Shown one piece after another: positions 1-9,719 of a DNA stretch of 23,528 bases (the stretch's first letter is position 1; each line of letters begins with the position of its first letter). The position numbers and the translations under genes were made by a program. The notes below the pieces were generated by a model, which saw only the letters and a program-made list of their open reading frames with translations, was not told the DNA's origin and did not search any database. Source of the DNA: Zancudomyces culisetae (taxonomy: Eukaryota > Kickxellomycota > Harpellomycetes > Harpellales > Legeriomycetaceae); NCBI GenBank assembly GCA_001969505.1, contig LSSK01000032.1:2583-26110 (forward strand), read 5' to 3'.

Positions 1-149
1 CTCGTTTAACAATAATAAAGATATTATTAACTAATATAGTATTTTTAATGTGTGAATAAAACTAGTAAAATTAATAATAACTTCAATATATTAACTGTAT
101 GTTCATTAATTAATATCAATATTATTGTGTATAATATTGGTATCTAACA
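1..149 (+). repeat. 5' LTR, right-hand part only
   Basis: Bases 1-149 align with 6059-6206, sharing CTCGTTTAACAATAATAAAG at the start and TATCTAACA at the end, with many substitutions and small indels between. It ends in CA, as LTRs do. The left part lies outside the window. Confidence 0.88.
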
Positions 150-247
150 TATTGACAAAATTCTCATTATAGTATAGTAAAATTAATTTCAATTAAAAAA
201 ATTTTTCATAATTAGTTGATATAAAAATATTGAATAATTAATCGAAA

Positions 248-1063
248 ATGAGTGTGGAGAATCAAAAAATTTTATCACAAATCAGACTCCCAGATATTAA
301 AAAGTTTGATGGAAACCCGGACAATTTCAATTATTTTTCCGCAAACCTGGAGATGCATTTTTGGGCTAATGATATAGCGTTTAAAAATGAAAAAACAAAA
401 ATAATATGCATTGGAGCACATTTGGAAGGACATGCCGCCATGTGGTTTCAAGATTTGATCAGAACAAATAGCGAATTATTGAAGGATTTTGCAGCATTTT
501 ATGGTCATTTTTGTACCAGTTTTTCGGACCCTAGTTACCAGATCAAATGCGCAAATGGTTTGCGTAGATGCATTCAGGGCTCTAAATCAGTAGAACAATA
601 CGCTACTGAATTTAGAGATCTAGGTAGAGGTGCTGGATTTGATGATGCTGCATTAATGGATCAATTTATGAGAGGTTTAAACAAAAATATTCATCAATAT
701 TTGATAATGAAGCCAATATGTGATGATCTTAATACACTAATTCAGAATGCCAATGAAGTGGAAAACAGGATTATAGCATTTAATAGCTATACTGAAAGCA
801 CTAATATTAATTCCAAACATAAATTAAACATCAAAAACTACATCCATACTCATCAAAATGCTCAAAATAATGTCAAAAAACAACTAAAACCATCATCAAA
901 AGTATCTATAAAAAGTATTAAACCAACAAATGTAAACATATCTAACAACAGAAAGTGTTATAAGTGTGGTTTAAAAGGTCATCTGTATGCTGAGTGCAAA
1001 AACAGGATGATTAAACAACAAAAATATGATATAAATATCAAAAAATATATGAAATTATGGTAA
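248..1063 (+). CDS. gag: Gag polyprotein of the chromovirus
   Basis: An intact 271-codon frame encodes the structural capsid/nucleocapsid protein that packages element RNA. The N-terminal two thirds resemble the retrotransposon gag fold, with motifs such as KFDGNPDNF near residue 20, a Trp-containing block (AAMWFQDL, about residue 64) and SVEQYATEFRDL near residue 115. After a basic, Asn/Lys-rich stretch a CCHC zinc knuckle, CYKCGLKGHLYAEC (about residues 236-249), gives RNA binding. The ATG at 248 lies 98 bases after the LTR and is the first in the frame. The stop overlaps the protease-frame ATG in ATGGTAA (1057-1063). This is the only major frame of the element without internal damage. Confidence 0.88.
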   Translation: MSVENQKILSQIRLPDIKKFDGNPDNFNYFSANLEMHFWANDIAFKNEKTKIICIGAHLEGHAAMWFQDLIRTNSELLKDFAAFYGHFCTSFSDPSYQIKCANGLRRCIQGSKSVEQYATEFRDLGRGAGFDDAALMDQFMRGLNKNIHQYLIMKPICDDLNTLIQNANEVENRIIAFNSYTESTNINSKHKLNIKNYIHTHQNAQNNVKKQLKPSSKVSIKSIKPTNVNISNNRKCYKCGLKGHLYAECKNRMIKQQKYDINIKKYMKLW

Positions 1064-2067
1064 AAAAACATGTTTTGGATAACGTGTTTTGCAGTAAAAA
1101 CAACACAAAATCATCATATAACAGACCAATTATTTCTGTAAATATTTTTAATGACATCACAGAACCGTTTCAAGTTGACTGCCTCATTGATATTGGTTCA
1201 TCTGAGAACTTTATCGACATTAATGTCGCAAAAAAGTTAAAATTATTACCTTCACCACTTGACATCCCATTCAGTATTGAATCTATTGATGGTAACATGC
1301 TTAGTACAACTGGTATTAACCATGTATACAATGATATCAAAGTTTCAATCGGAAATGGTCACACAGAAAACATTAACTTACATCCAATTCAATCTGTTCA
1401 TGGTCATGTAATTTTGGGCATGCCATGGTTAAAAAAGCACAATCCAAGTATCAATTGGGATACTTTCGACATCTTATTTAATTCTGATAACTGTTTGAAC
1501 AATTGTGTACATCACAAGAGGCCTGTAGATATTATATATCGACCAGAAGTATCATCTGAGGATGATAAAAGTGAACAAAATGTAATAAATAGTGATGAAA
1601 ATTGTGAAAATTGTGATCAAATAAGAGAAAAAATTGATGATAACAGCAGTTATTTTGGTCAAAACGACACTTCAGAATCGGATACTATACATGCAAATAC
1701 TATTATGTCTAAACTTAAATCATATCTGTTTACATCTGGAAAAAACGTAGCACATAAGAGTACAAATGCAAAAAATAAGGTGGAAAATGTTGTAAAGAAA
1801 AAAGTGTCACGTGAGAAAAACAAGGTCTCAGATACTGTACAAACAGATGATTATAGTAATTATGGATATCTACTTGATCATGAGATGTTTAGTACACCTA
1901 TAACAGATAGCGCGGATATCAATGAACAAAAACAAGAAGCCACTGAAGATAATACAATTAAAAATGCTAAAAAATCTAACAAATATGACATCGAATTTGA
2001 TGAAAACAAAACCTCTAGTCAGTTGAACAAACTCGTACAACACATGTATTTGCAAAACATAAAATAA
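1057..2067 (+). pseudogene. pol: Protease and start of Pol linker
   Basis: This frame is -1 relative to gag and overlaps it by seven bases. Residues about 35-150 look like a retropepsin-type aspartic protease that would cleave Gag-Pol: CLIDIGSSENFID holds the active-site region, and HVILGMPWLKKHNP with a following INWD is the conserved C-terminal part. The usual active-site triplet Asp-Ser/Thr-Gly reads Asp-Ile-Gly here, which probably cripples catalysis. The rest is low-complexity and rich in Asp, Asn, Glu and Lys. The frame ends at a TAA (2065-2067), after which the same frame stays open for about 40 codons, so the stop looks acquired. Overlap and order identify it as the start of Pol. Confidence 0.78.
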
Positions 2068-2839
2068 ATACAAGAAAAATATAATTTATCAGATAGTGAA
2101 GATGAAGAACAAAAAATAATTGACATTACAAAAAAGAATCAAAGATCATTTTTCATGGAAAAGGTGATATTAATGATAATAAAAAAGGAAAAATGAATGA
2201 AAATGATATAGATACAACAACCGAACAAGCATGTGTTGCTGAAAATACATCAATCATAAACTCAAATACTAATAGTGTCACACCTGAAAGTGATAAACAA
2301 GATATCTATCAAAGAATAAATACAAAAAATTTAAGAAAAAATACAAAAAATACAGAAAATATTGAAAAAATATTAACTAAAGTTGATTTAAAAAATACAA
2401 AGGAAACATCCATTGCACCTGAAACTACCAATGAAGGTAGTACTACTTCTCCACCAACTACTGAAACCACAACTACTAAAAACTTGAACCTTGATGCAGA
2501 GTTATACCCAATTTCAACACCAACTTTTAAGCCTAAAAAGTTAAAAATATTAAGAAAAGATCTCCTATAGTTATTTCATCTGCTACTCAAGCTACTCCAA
2601 TTACATCTAATACTACTGCAACAACTCTAGATAACATGGATAATACTTTGAAACAACAAACTGACACAAATTCTATGGATATTGATGGTTTTACAACTGA
2701 AAATATACAAAATTTTAATAAAAATATTGATGAAAAAATGGATAAAAAGATACTTTTCAAGTATGATACTGACATCAAAACTGTTTTAAATAATAACAAT
2801 ATTGATACTACTCCTACTCCTACTGTTATACCTACAAAA
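2068..2839 (+). pseudogene. pol: Low-complexity Pol linker between protease and RT
   Basis: Open stretches in three successive frames (about 2068-2192, 2193-2570 and about 2555-2839) encode Asn/Thr/Lys/Glu-rich sequence with no recognisable fold, including an acidic DSEDEEQK stretch and a Thr-rich block (TTETTTTK). Two frame changes, near 2190 and 2555, and one stop break it. Together with the tail of the preceding frame, protease and RT are separated by over 1.2 kb, much longer than the linker usual in Ty3/gypsy Pol. It could be a disordered tether, or an expansion after the element became inactive. Confidence 0.6.
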
Positions 2840-4384
2840 TATATTGAATTTACTGACGTCTTTGATGAAAAAATGGCTGAAATATTGCCAAATCATCGCG
2901 AATATGACTGCAGAATCGATTTAAAAGAAGATTCTAAACCGTTCTGGGGTCCAATATACCCACTATCTCAAACTGAACTCACTGAATTAAAGTCGTACAT
3001 CGACAATAATCTTGCATACAAGTTTATAAGGCATTCAAAATCACCTTATGGTGCGCCTATAATGTTTGTAAAAAAGAAATCTGGCGAGTTAAGACTGTGT
3101 GTAGACTACAGAAAACTAAATGAAAATTCTATTAAAAACAGATATCCGTTGCCTAGAATTGATGAGGTGTTTGATAGATTAAAGGATGCACGAATATTTA
3201 CAAAATTGGATCTTCGTAGTGCATATAACTTGGTCAGAATTTGGCAAGGTGATGAATCTAAAACCGCTTTTAGATGCAGATATGGACATAACGAGTATCA
3301 AGTATTGCCATTGGTTTGACTAATGCACCTGCAACTTTTTATCATTTTATTAATGATGTGTTAATAGATATATAGGATGTATACGCAATATCTTACCTAG
3401 ATGATATACTAATCTTTTCACCGGATATACAACAACATACGGAGCATGTTAAAAGTGTTTAAGCAAATTAAGGAAGCATAAACTGTATTGTAAACTCGAA
3501 AAATGCGAGTTTGATGTCAAAAAAGTGATATTTTTAGGTCATATTATTAGTGATAATGGCATATCATCTGATCCAGATAAAACTAAATGTGTGCATGAGT
3601 GGGATACGCCAACAAAACCAAAGGATATTCAAGTGTTTATGGGCTTTGCAAACTATTACAGGAAGTTTATTGAAGGATTTATCAAGGTTACTAGACCACT
3701 TACAGAGCTGTTAAAAAAGGATAAAAAGTGGGAATGGACATCCAAAGAGCGATTAGCTTTTGATTCAATAAAAAATATGTTGCATCTACACCAATACAAC
3801 AATATCCAAACCCAGATAAACAGTTTATAGTAGAAACGGATGCTTCAGATTATGCAATTGGAGCTATTTTATCACAATATAATGATGATGGGATGCTCGC
3901 TCCATGTGCATATTACTCTCATAAACTGGATAAAGCTGAAATAAATTATGATATTTATGACAAAGAACTGTTAGCAATCATCAATGCAATAAAAGAATGC
4001 CGTCATTACCTGCATGGAGCATCACAAAAATTCATCATTTATACTGATCATAAGAATTTAGAATCATTTAAAAATGCAAAAATACTCAACAGAAGACACG
4101 CCAGATGGTCATTATTACTAAATGAATATGACTTTGACATCACCTACAGACCAGGAAAACAAAGTGGTAAACCTGATGCGCTATCAAGATATAATAATAA
4201 TGATGATTCTAAAGTTCCAAATCACAATATTATTGAATGCAAACACTTTATAAATGCAATTATAATACCACAATCTGAACTTTTAAACAACATTAAAACA
4301 TATATTATGCATAATAATATCAATATTGATGATCTAAAACAACAACTAAAAGATACTGAAATCATATTAAAACTAATGGTTTAA
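2840..4384 (+). pseudogene. pol: Reverse transcriptase and RNase H of the chromovirus
   Basis: RT motifs occur in order: [43 protein letters not shown], the first catalytic Asp in [11 protein letters not shown], and the catalytic YLDD box at 3394-3405. The thumb/connection contains FLGHIIS and FANYYRKFIEGF. RNase H follows with ETDASDYAIGAIL, DKELLAI and YTDHKNL, supplying the expected acidic residues, then TYRPGKQSGKPDALSR. Lesions: a one-base loss near 3312 in the segment after QVLP, a TAG at 3373-3375 just before YLDD, a frame change near 3459, and another near 3775. The domains are complete in content but no frame spans them, so the copy cannot make active enzyme. Confidence 0.9.
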
Positions 4385-5655
4385 TTTATTTAAATGAAAA
4401 AATATATGTACCTGAATACTAAGGATGCAATTACTACATGAAGAGCATGATTCAGGTGAGCTCGACATTTTGGGATACATAAAAAAATATAAAATTTGAA
4501 TCGAAACTATTTTATAAAACAAAAAATTATATATGTGAAAGAATACATTACAACATGTGATGTATATTAAAAAAATATAACTAACAGACATAAACAGTAT
4601 GGATTGCTTCAACCGTTACCTTTAGCATCTGATCCATGGAAATATATATCTATATACTTCATTTCAGATTTACCAAAGTCAAATGGGTATACAACAATAA
4701 TGGTTATTGTTGATAGATATACCAAAATGGCACATTTCATACCATTTAAAAAGTTGCCGACTTTACCCGAAACAGTTTCTGCATACATTAAAAATGTTTT
4801 TAAACTACAGGTACACCGGATGAGATCATTTCTGATTGATGATCTCAGTTTATAAGCAAGTTTTGGAAGCGTTTTTACGAACTTTTAAACGTAAAAATAA
4901 AACTTTCAAGTGCTTATCACCCTGAAACTAATGGTCGAACTGAGCGTACTAATCAACATTGGAGCAATATTTGAGGTGTTACAGTGACTACATGCAAGAT
5001 AACTGGTGCAAATTACTGCCATAAGCTGAATATTCAAACAATATTGCTTATCACAGTGCAATAAAGATGTCACCATTTAAAGCATTATACGGTTATGATA
5101 CTTCATTTACTCCGCAAATACCATCAATAGTGTATATACCAAGTGCTGAAAACTGTGAAATGAACTTGGAAATCATCATCATGAAATCAAAAAATTGTTA
5201 CAAATTCTATTAAAACTGGAAAATAGTTTGCTGACAGAAACCGAAAACGACATCCAAAGTTTAAAATAAGTGATAAAGTATGGTTAATAAGATAAAATAT
5301 ACAAACTACATGGACTACAAATAAGTTGGACAACATAAGATAGGTCCATACAAGCTCATAGAGAAAAAAAACGACGTCACATTTTAACTACATGTATACC
5401 AAAAATGAAGATACATCCAGTATTACATGTATCATTATATGAAAAATATTACAAATCAGATTTGGTGATACAACCAGATATCATACCACCATCACCAGTA
5501 ATCATCAAATGAAATAGCATATGTGGTTAATAAAATTTTGGATACAAATGAAATTGATGGTACACATATTATAAATTATTTACGAAGGTTATGGACCTGA
5601 AGTGCAAAGTTGGGAGCGTTTACAGGATGTTCACGCTCAAGAAAAAATACATTAA
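4385..5655 (+). pseudogene. pol: Integrase with C-terminal chromodomain remnant
   Basis: A damaged N-terminal zinc domain (LLHEEHDS) leads into GLLQPLPLASDPWKYIS, the usual start of the catalytic core. The first catalytic Asp codon is a Tyr codon (TAC, 4655-4657). The second Asp (4834-4836) is followed at once by two stops (4837-4842). The Glu (4942-4944, in ETNGRTER) lies 35 residues after the second Asp, matching DD35E. The stretch MSPFKALYGYD follows. The last 150 bases encode YVVNKILDTNEIDGTH and GYGPEVQSWERL, the two halves of a chromodomain with the middle damaged; in chromoviruses this module targets insertion to modified histones. The stop is at 5653-5655. Confidence 0.82.
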
Positions 5656-5720
5656 TTAACGCTCAGCAAGATTATAAACGAACGCGAATCCGAATAAAAC
5701 ATTCTTAGTAAGTACTCTAA

Positions 5721-5730
5721 GTGGTAGGTA
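5721..5730 (+). promoter_or_regulatory. Candidate polypurine tract
   Basis: GTGGTAGGTA, within a purine-rich AAGTGGTAGGTAAG, lies directly before the likely 3' LTR start and after the integrase stop. This is where the plus-strand primer of an LTR element sits. It contains two T interruptions, so it is weak or degraded. Confidence 0.4.
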
Positions 5731-6206
5731 AGTTATGATACACGTGTTTCATAGCTATCTTGAATATTAAATACAATATTGCAAAATATATATATATGAT
5801 ATATAGTGTATCATTTATATTATTTAATTATAAGATTCTATTATTTAATTAATATAAATTATTAGTATAAATCATTATATTGATACACATGATCAATATG
5901 TAATGGTTCATCATTTATATCGTATAAATTAATGATGTATGCTTAATAATTTTGATTATAATTAAATTACTAGTTAATGTTTTATCATAATATTATAACA
6001 AACTTGATTGTATAAATGAGGATACAATTCCTTTTCATGAACAATTAAGTTTGTCAAGCTCGTTTAACAATAATAAAGATATTATAACTAATATAATATT
6101 ATTACTGTACGATTAAAACTCGTATAATCAATATTAACTTTAATAAATTAACTGTGTGTTAATTAGTTAAAATCAATAATATTGTTGTTAATTTTGGTAT
6201 CTAACA
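5731..6206 (+). repeat. 3' LTR of the chromovirus
   Basis: The right end (6059-6206) matches the 5' LTR at 1-149 and finishes in TATCTAACA. The left end is inferred: AGTTATGATA at 5731 is close to the inverse of TATCTAACA, and a purine-rich tract precedes it. That gives an LTR of about 476 bases. The motif GATACAC occurs near both 5738 and 5881. The start may be off by several bases. Confidence 0.75.
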
Positions 6207-6664
6207 GGATCGTGCAGTTGATCAAATTAGTATATTATTCAATCCCTGTGACTTTTACAATCCAGTCAATGTGGCTGTCACATTAGTATAATTATTTGTT
6301 TGAGCATATTCTGGACGAATTTTTCCATCGGTATCAGATCTGCTTATAGAGTTCGCAACTTCAACAAGTAAAAGTATACCGTTATTCAGGTATGTTAAGG
6401 GTATTCCTCAGTCATCAGATGTCAAATTTTGGCCATTCATGTCTAGTGTACAGATAATATATTTGTTGTTGTCCGACCAGTATTCATTACACTTTTTACA
6501 ACCACTCAAATTATATACTGATTGTGTTGCTATCCTAATACAAAACCTGAATCAACCGATGGCCCTGCCATAAGGTCATCAAAACTTACTGTAACCAAAT
6601 CCATGTTTTCTGTTACAGTTCCACTGTATATCGCCACCGGCTGTCACGATAGACACTAGGTACT

Positions 6665-6945
6665 ATTGTTGCTAGAAAATAGTTTATTTAAGATATGATA
6701 ACATACTATCTATAAGGATATCATATTGAAAAATATTTAATTTTATATTCAATAAATATTACTAATAATAACATGTACAAATATTATAATTAACTATTGT
6801 AAGAATAATTATATATTATAATTTTATTTTTGTGTTAGTATCCTTACTTAAGTAAATGATTATAAAAACAAATTGCTGCAATTAAAATAATAGTTTTTGA
6901 ATGAGTATTGAAACAATACTAATTCAAAATCTTTATATGTAATAT
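6665..6945 (-). other. AT-rich, intron-like segment within trypsin pseudogene A
   Basis: No coding signal is seen on either strand. On the minus strand it lies between the Asp102-type exon and the Ser195-type exon, and ends in TTTCTAG before CAACAATAG, a plausible 3' splice site. It is recognisably related to about 9740-10015 in the second trypsin-like pseudogene, as expected for an intron inherited by both paralogues. The 5' splice site is uncertain. Confidence 0.5.
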
Positions 6946-7192
6946 TCATGACACCGGCGTACAAAAACTTTTGATATTGGAGATTCTGTATCGATAATTG
7001 CTATGTTATTTTTTACTGGATTAGTAGTATACTCGGGATGGGAATGTACTGCACGAGTTTTAATGCAATCATTGATGCTTAATTACCTAGATCATATTTT
7101 TTTTTACAATCACCTAGTTTTATATTCCGTTATAATCCCGCTCGAGATAATAAACAACTTTCTAAAGGCACTACATGCTTTTCATAAATTAG

Positions 7193-7599
7193 TGTCATGA
7201 ATGTAACTTTCTAGAATTTTTAGAATGTTCCATAATAAATGTTATCTTCCGCAGCAATGTTCTATAATGTATCCATAACATTTTAGAACATTTCAGCACA
7301 CCCTTATCGATTTTCATTTTTACTAAGTCATATTTTATACGTATAATTTTTTCAATAATCGATAAAATTAATTTTGATTACGTATCCATCTTGATTATTA
7401 ATCAAACAGTTTTCATTATAGATTTCGTTCATGTTTAGGCCATAGTATATCTATCGTTTTATAAACTAAAACTTAGCAACGGAAAAAGTATAAAAAGGCT
7501 ACATTTTTCCTGTCAGGATTCGGCATCTTGTATCTTGTATAGATTCATACAATAAACTTAAATTTAATTAGTATAGATTTCCTGACTCCCGATCTTGAA
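7193..7599. mobile_element. Solo LTR inserted in trypsin pseudogene A
   Basis: The segment starts TGTCATGAATG and ends CTTGAA, and is flanked on both sides by ATTAG (7188-7192 and 7600-7604), a 5-bp duplication as left by LTR integrases. Inside are a TATA box (TATAAAAAGG, 7489-7498) and a polyadenylation signal (AATAAA, 7551-7556), about 60 bases apart, giving a U3-R-U5 layout on the plus strand. Its start resembles the solo LTR at 19512, which begins TGTCATGATCC and ends TGACA, so the end here has probably lost one base. Coding similarity to trypsin continues across the insertion once it is discounted. No internal element sequence is present, so it is a recombined solo LTR. Confidence 0.7.
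7209..7294 (+). promoter_or_regulatory. Cluster of heat-shock-element-like motifs in solo LTR U3
   Basis: TTCTAGAA (7209-7216), GAATGTTC (7223-7230), TGTTCTATAATG (near 7258) and TAGAACATTTC (near 7284) are inverted GAA/TTC units with two-base spacers, the basic unit recognised by heat shock factor. They lie upstream of the TATA box at 7489. Some plant retrotransposon LTRs, such as ONSEN, carry such elements. Function here is inference. Confidence 0.35.
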
Positions 7600-7840
7600 A
7601 TTAGCAAAATTCGAATAGGATTGGTACTTCATCCTGAGTACACGGACATTCTTTCAAAAATGGAAAATCCTTTCTCTTCACTGGTTCCCCATTTAGAATG
7701 CTCGCATTGTAATGAGGTCACTCGCTCCGTTCTGTGATATGATATCATCTGTGTCTACATTTTCAACTGAGGAAGCATGTACAGCAGCATACTTTCGAGT
7801 GATAGTGCATTATTGACTTGTTTCCAAAGATTTTTTGATC

Positions 7841-8483
7841 ACTTATATATAAATTTAATATTATTTATAAGTCATGTATACGTCGATTGTTAATGTGAAT
7901 AAGATTAAATGTAATTAATTTTTAAAAAATAAAGTTGCTCTTATTATTAAATATATTCAACATAGTCACGAATGAAATCCGCCTATACTAAACTGGTTAT
8001 TAAAAATGATAAGAATAAAAATTGATACACCATTTACACTTTATAATAACATTATTTACCAATTACTGTATTTCAAAAAATCCTACGAATGTTAAAGATA
8101 ATGTAATTTTAATTGTGTATCGCTGGATATACCTAATCGAATCTTTTTATATTTTCAATATAATATATATGTTCTAGATTGCTATTTCATGTAGATTATA
8201 ATTTCAAATATTAAATATCAATCAAAAATTATAATAATTTATTTATTGTGATGTATTAATATTTTTTTTTTAGTGAAATTTTTGATGAAATAAACGAAAA
8301 AATATATAATCATTAATTCAATTGACAAACAATTTATATATTGAATTATATATTTAAAATAATTTTCAATATTTATACATTTTTTGAATATACTATGGAT
8401 CAAAATTTGGACATGAAAAAGATTTATAAAATATATTCATTTGAGATTTTAACATACTTGATAATTATTACACATATAGCGGC
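7841..8483. other. AT-rich spacer, no gene seen
   Basis: Very AT-rich sequence with homopolymer runs and no coding-like frame. GCCTATACTAAA near 7983 resembles the 3' coding end of the Tc1-like element (GGCTATACTAAA near 9401) and may be a scrap of a related copy, but the match is short. Confidence 0.6.
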
Positions 8484-9418
8484 ATATATTTGATCTATCG
8501 GTTGCCGTTGTACTATCTGTACTCTATTCTAAAAAACCGTCCATTAATAAATAATTTAATCCAGGAAGCCCGACAAATTGATAATGCAAATGAGTGGTTG
8601 ATAGTTAGAAAAATTATGTATGGTGTATTAGATACAGCAACTGATTCTTCAAAATATCTACGGGATAATGATCAATTACTTGTCAATTCGCAAACCGTGT
8701 GGAATAGCTAGAAAAGATATGGTTTAGGTGCAAAACCTAAGGTCAAAAAACCTATGCTAGAATTATGCAATTTAATTAACGACTTGCATTTTCTAAAAAA
8801 TATCAGCATTGGACTTTAGAAGGCTGAAAACGTGTGATATGGTCTGACGAGACTTAAATTAACTGTTTTGGGTCAGATGGGCGCAAGTGGTGCTGGAAAA
8901 AACAAGTGAGCCAGTTAAAACCGAACCATGTTAAAAAAATTATAAAACATGGTGGAGGTTCAATCATGATATGGGGATGCATGGCTTCAGAAGGCCCAGG
9001 ATATCTTACTAAAATTGATTGCGGACTTAATCCAGAATTGTACTGTGATATTCTTGAAGACGAACTGGTAAAATCAATGGAGTGGTACGACTTAGACAGG
9101 GAAAGTACAAATTTTCAGCATGATAACGATCCAAATCACACCGCGAAAATCACAAAAGCCTGGTTGCAAACTAACTCAATTCAGGTGCTAGACTGGCCAG
9201 CACAGTCACCTGACCTAAATCCTTTGAACATCTATGGGTCAATTTGAAAAGACGGCTGTCAAATCACGAAAATGCACTAAAAGGGATAAACGAACTTTGG
9301 GACCGCGTACAAGACGAGTGGAATAAGATAACACGTGACGAGTGTATGTCATTATCAGTATCATGCCTGCAAGAATTAGTACTGAATTTAAGCCAGTGGT
9401 GGCTATACTAAATATTAG
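8484..9418 (+). pseudogene. Tc1/mariner-family (DD34E) transposase, broken
   Basis: This encodes a cut-and-paste transposase. It opens within the DNA-binding half (ANEWLIVRKIMYGVLD, KYLRDNDQLLVNSQTV, KRYGLGAKPKVKKPML) and lacks a clear N-terminus. The catalytic part has WSDET (Asp codon 8846-8848), GSDGRKWCWKK, GGGSIMIWGCM, FQHDNDPNHTAK (Asp codon 9122-9124) and WPAQSPDLNP, then a Glu codon (9226-9228). Spacing from the second Asp to the Glu is 104 bases, that is DD34E with one base lost just before the Glu. Other lesions are a TAG after TVWNS (8709-8711), a frame change before 8800, a TGA in place of a Trp codon before KRVIWSD, and a TAA after SDET. The end encodes GGYTKY and a TAG at 9416-9418. 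No convincing terminal inverted repeats were found. Confidence 0.88.
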
Positions 9419-9719
9419 TTAATTTATGAATATTCATATAAATATTATATTCAATTTCCTGCTAATATTAAATGATAAAACATTCTTACAATATTGAAAG
9501 GCCTATATACTAAATATGCAATTTATAATTGTTAAAGCAATAACATAATAAAAATTTAAATATAAATATTATAAAATTCGATAAGGTTTCTGGAGATATC
9601 ACAATTTAAATATATAATAAAAAATATTCAAAGGATTTTTAAGTAACGAATATTTATAACTTATAAATATTGGTAGCGAATTTATTCTCTAAAATTTAAA
9701 GCAATCAAAACACAATATC
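9419..9719. other. AT-rich spacer, no gene seen
   Basis: Rich in A/T runs with no coding-like frame. It may include the 3' untranslated end of the Tc1-like element, whose inverted repeat could not be located. Confidence 0.6.

Larger units (their letters stand above)
1..6206 (+). mobile_element. Ty3/gypsy (chromovirus-type) LTR retrotransposon, degenerate
   Basis: Two related LTR ends (1-149 and 6059-6206) enclose gag, protease, RT, RNase H, integrase and a C-terminal chromodomain remnant. The order RT-RNase H-integrase is that of Ty3/gypsy, and the chromodomain marks the chromovirus branch. The left LTR starts before the window, so the true left end and target duplication cannot be seen. The coding region is broken by many stops and small indels and the two LTR ends differ at many sites, so this is an old, inactive copy. 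The primer binding site was not identified: no TGG-type tRNA complement directly follows the left LTR at 149. Confidence 0.93.
6255..7840 (-). pseudogene. Trypsin-like serine protease (family S1) pseudogene A
   Basis: Read on the minus strand, pieces of a secreted trypsin occur in order. A hydrophobic leader and pro-region lie at about 7840-7705. A zymogen activation site follows, Arg codon (7702-7704) then ILNG (7688-7699), then DFPFL. KHVVPLESCL (about 7150-7180) matches the segment normally ending in AHC, and HPEY followed by KNNIAII (about 6990-7060) matches the Asp102 segment. NKYIICTLDMNG leads to the GDSGGP region at 6399-6416, then PLTYLNNGILLLV, and YTNV near the end. The triad is lost: His57 aligns with Ser (7157-7159), Asp102 with Asn (7005-7007), and Ser195 with TGA (6408-6410). 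Several frameshifts occur. A solo LTR sits before the His segment, and an AT-rich intron-like gap separates the last exon. The assignment rests on motif order, not a database search. Confidence 0.72.

Noticed and set aside
150-180. Primer binding site after the 5' LTR
   Set aside because: The sequence after 149 (TATTGACAAAATTCTC) does not start with TGG and no self-priming complement was found in the 3' LTR by eye; left unassigned.
1036-1050. Canonical -1 slippery heptamer at the gag/pol overlap
   Set aside because: The A6 run is preceded by C in the gag frame, so it does not meet X XXY YYZ.
7003-7200. Plus-strand frame of 65 codons (starting Met-Leu-Phe-Phe)
   Set aside because: It runs antisense to the trypsin-like reading and its end falls inside the solo LTR boundary; no family resemblance.
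7660-7737. Short plus-strand ORF (25 codons) after the TATA box as a gene driven by a heat-shock promoter
   Set aside because: The TATA box and HSE-like motifs lie within a solo LTR, and the minus strand of this stretch encodes the trypsin activation region.
7978-8012. Left terminal inverted repeat of the Tc1-like element
   Set aside because: GCCTATACTAAA here matches the transposase 3' end in direct, not inverted, orientation, so it cannot be the partner terminal repeat.
248-9418. RIP-type C-to-T mutation as the cause of the many stops
   Set aside because: The stops and replacements I could interpret include transversions (for example the zinc-knuckle Cys to TGA, the trypsin Ser to TGA) and numerous one-base indels, which is not the transition-only pattern of RIP. 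A dinucleotide count would settle it.
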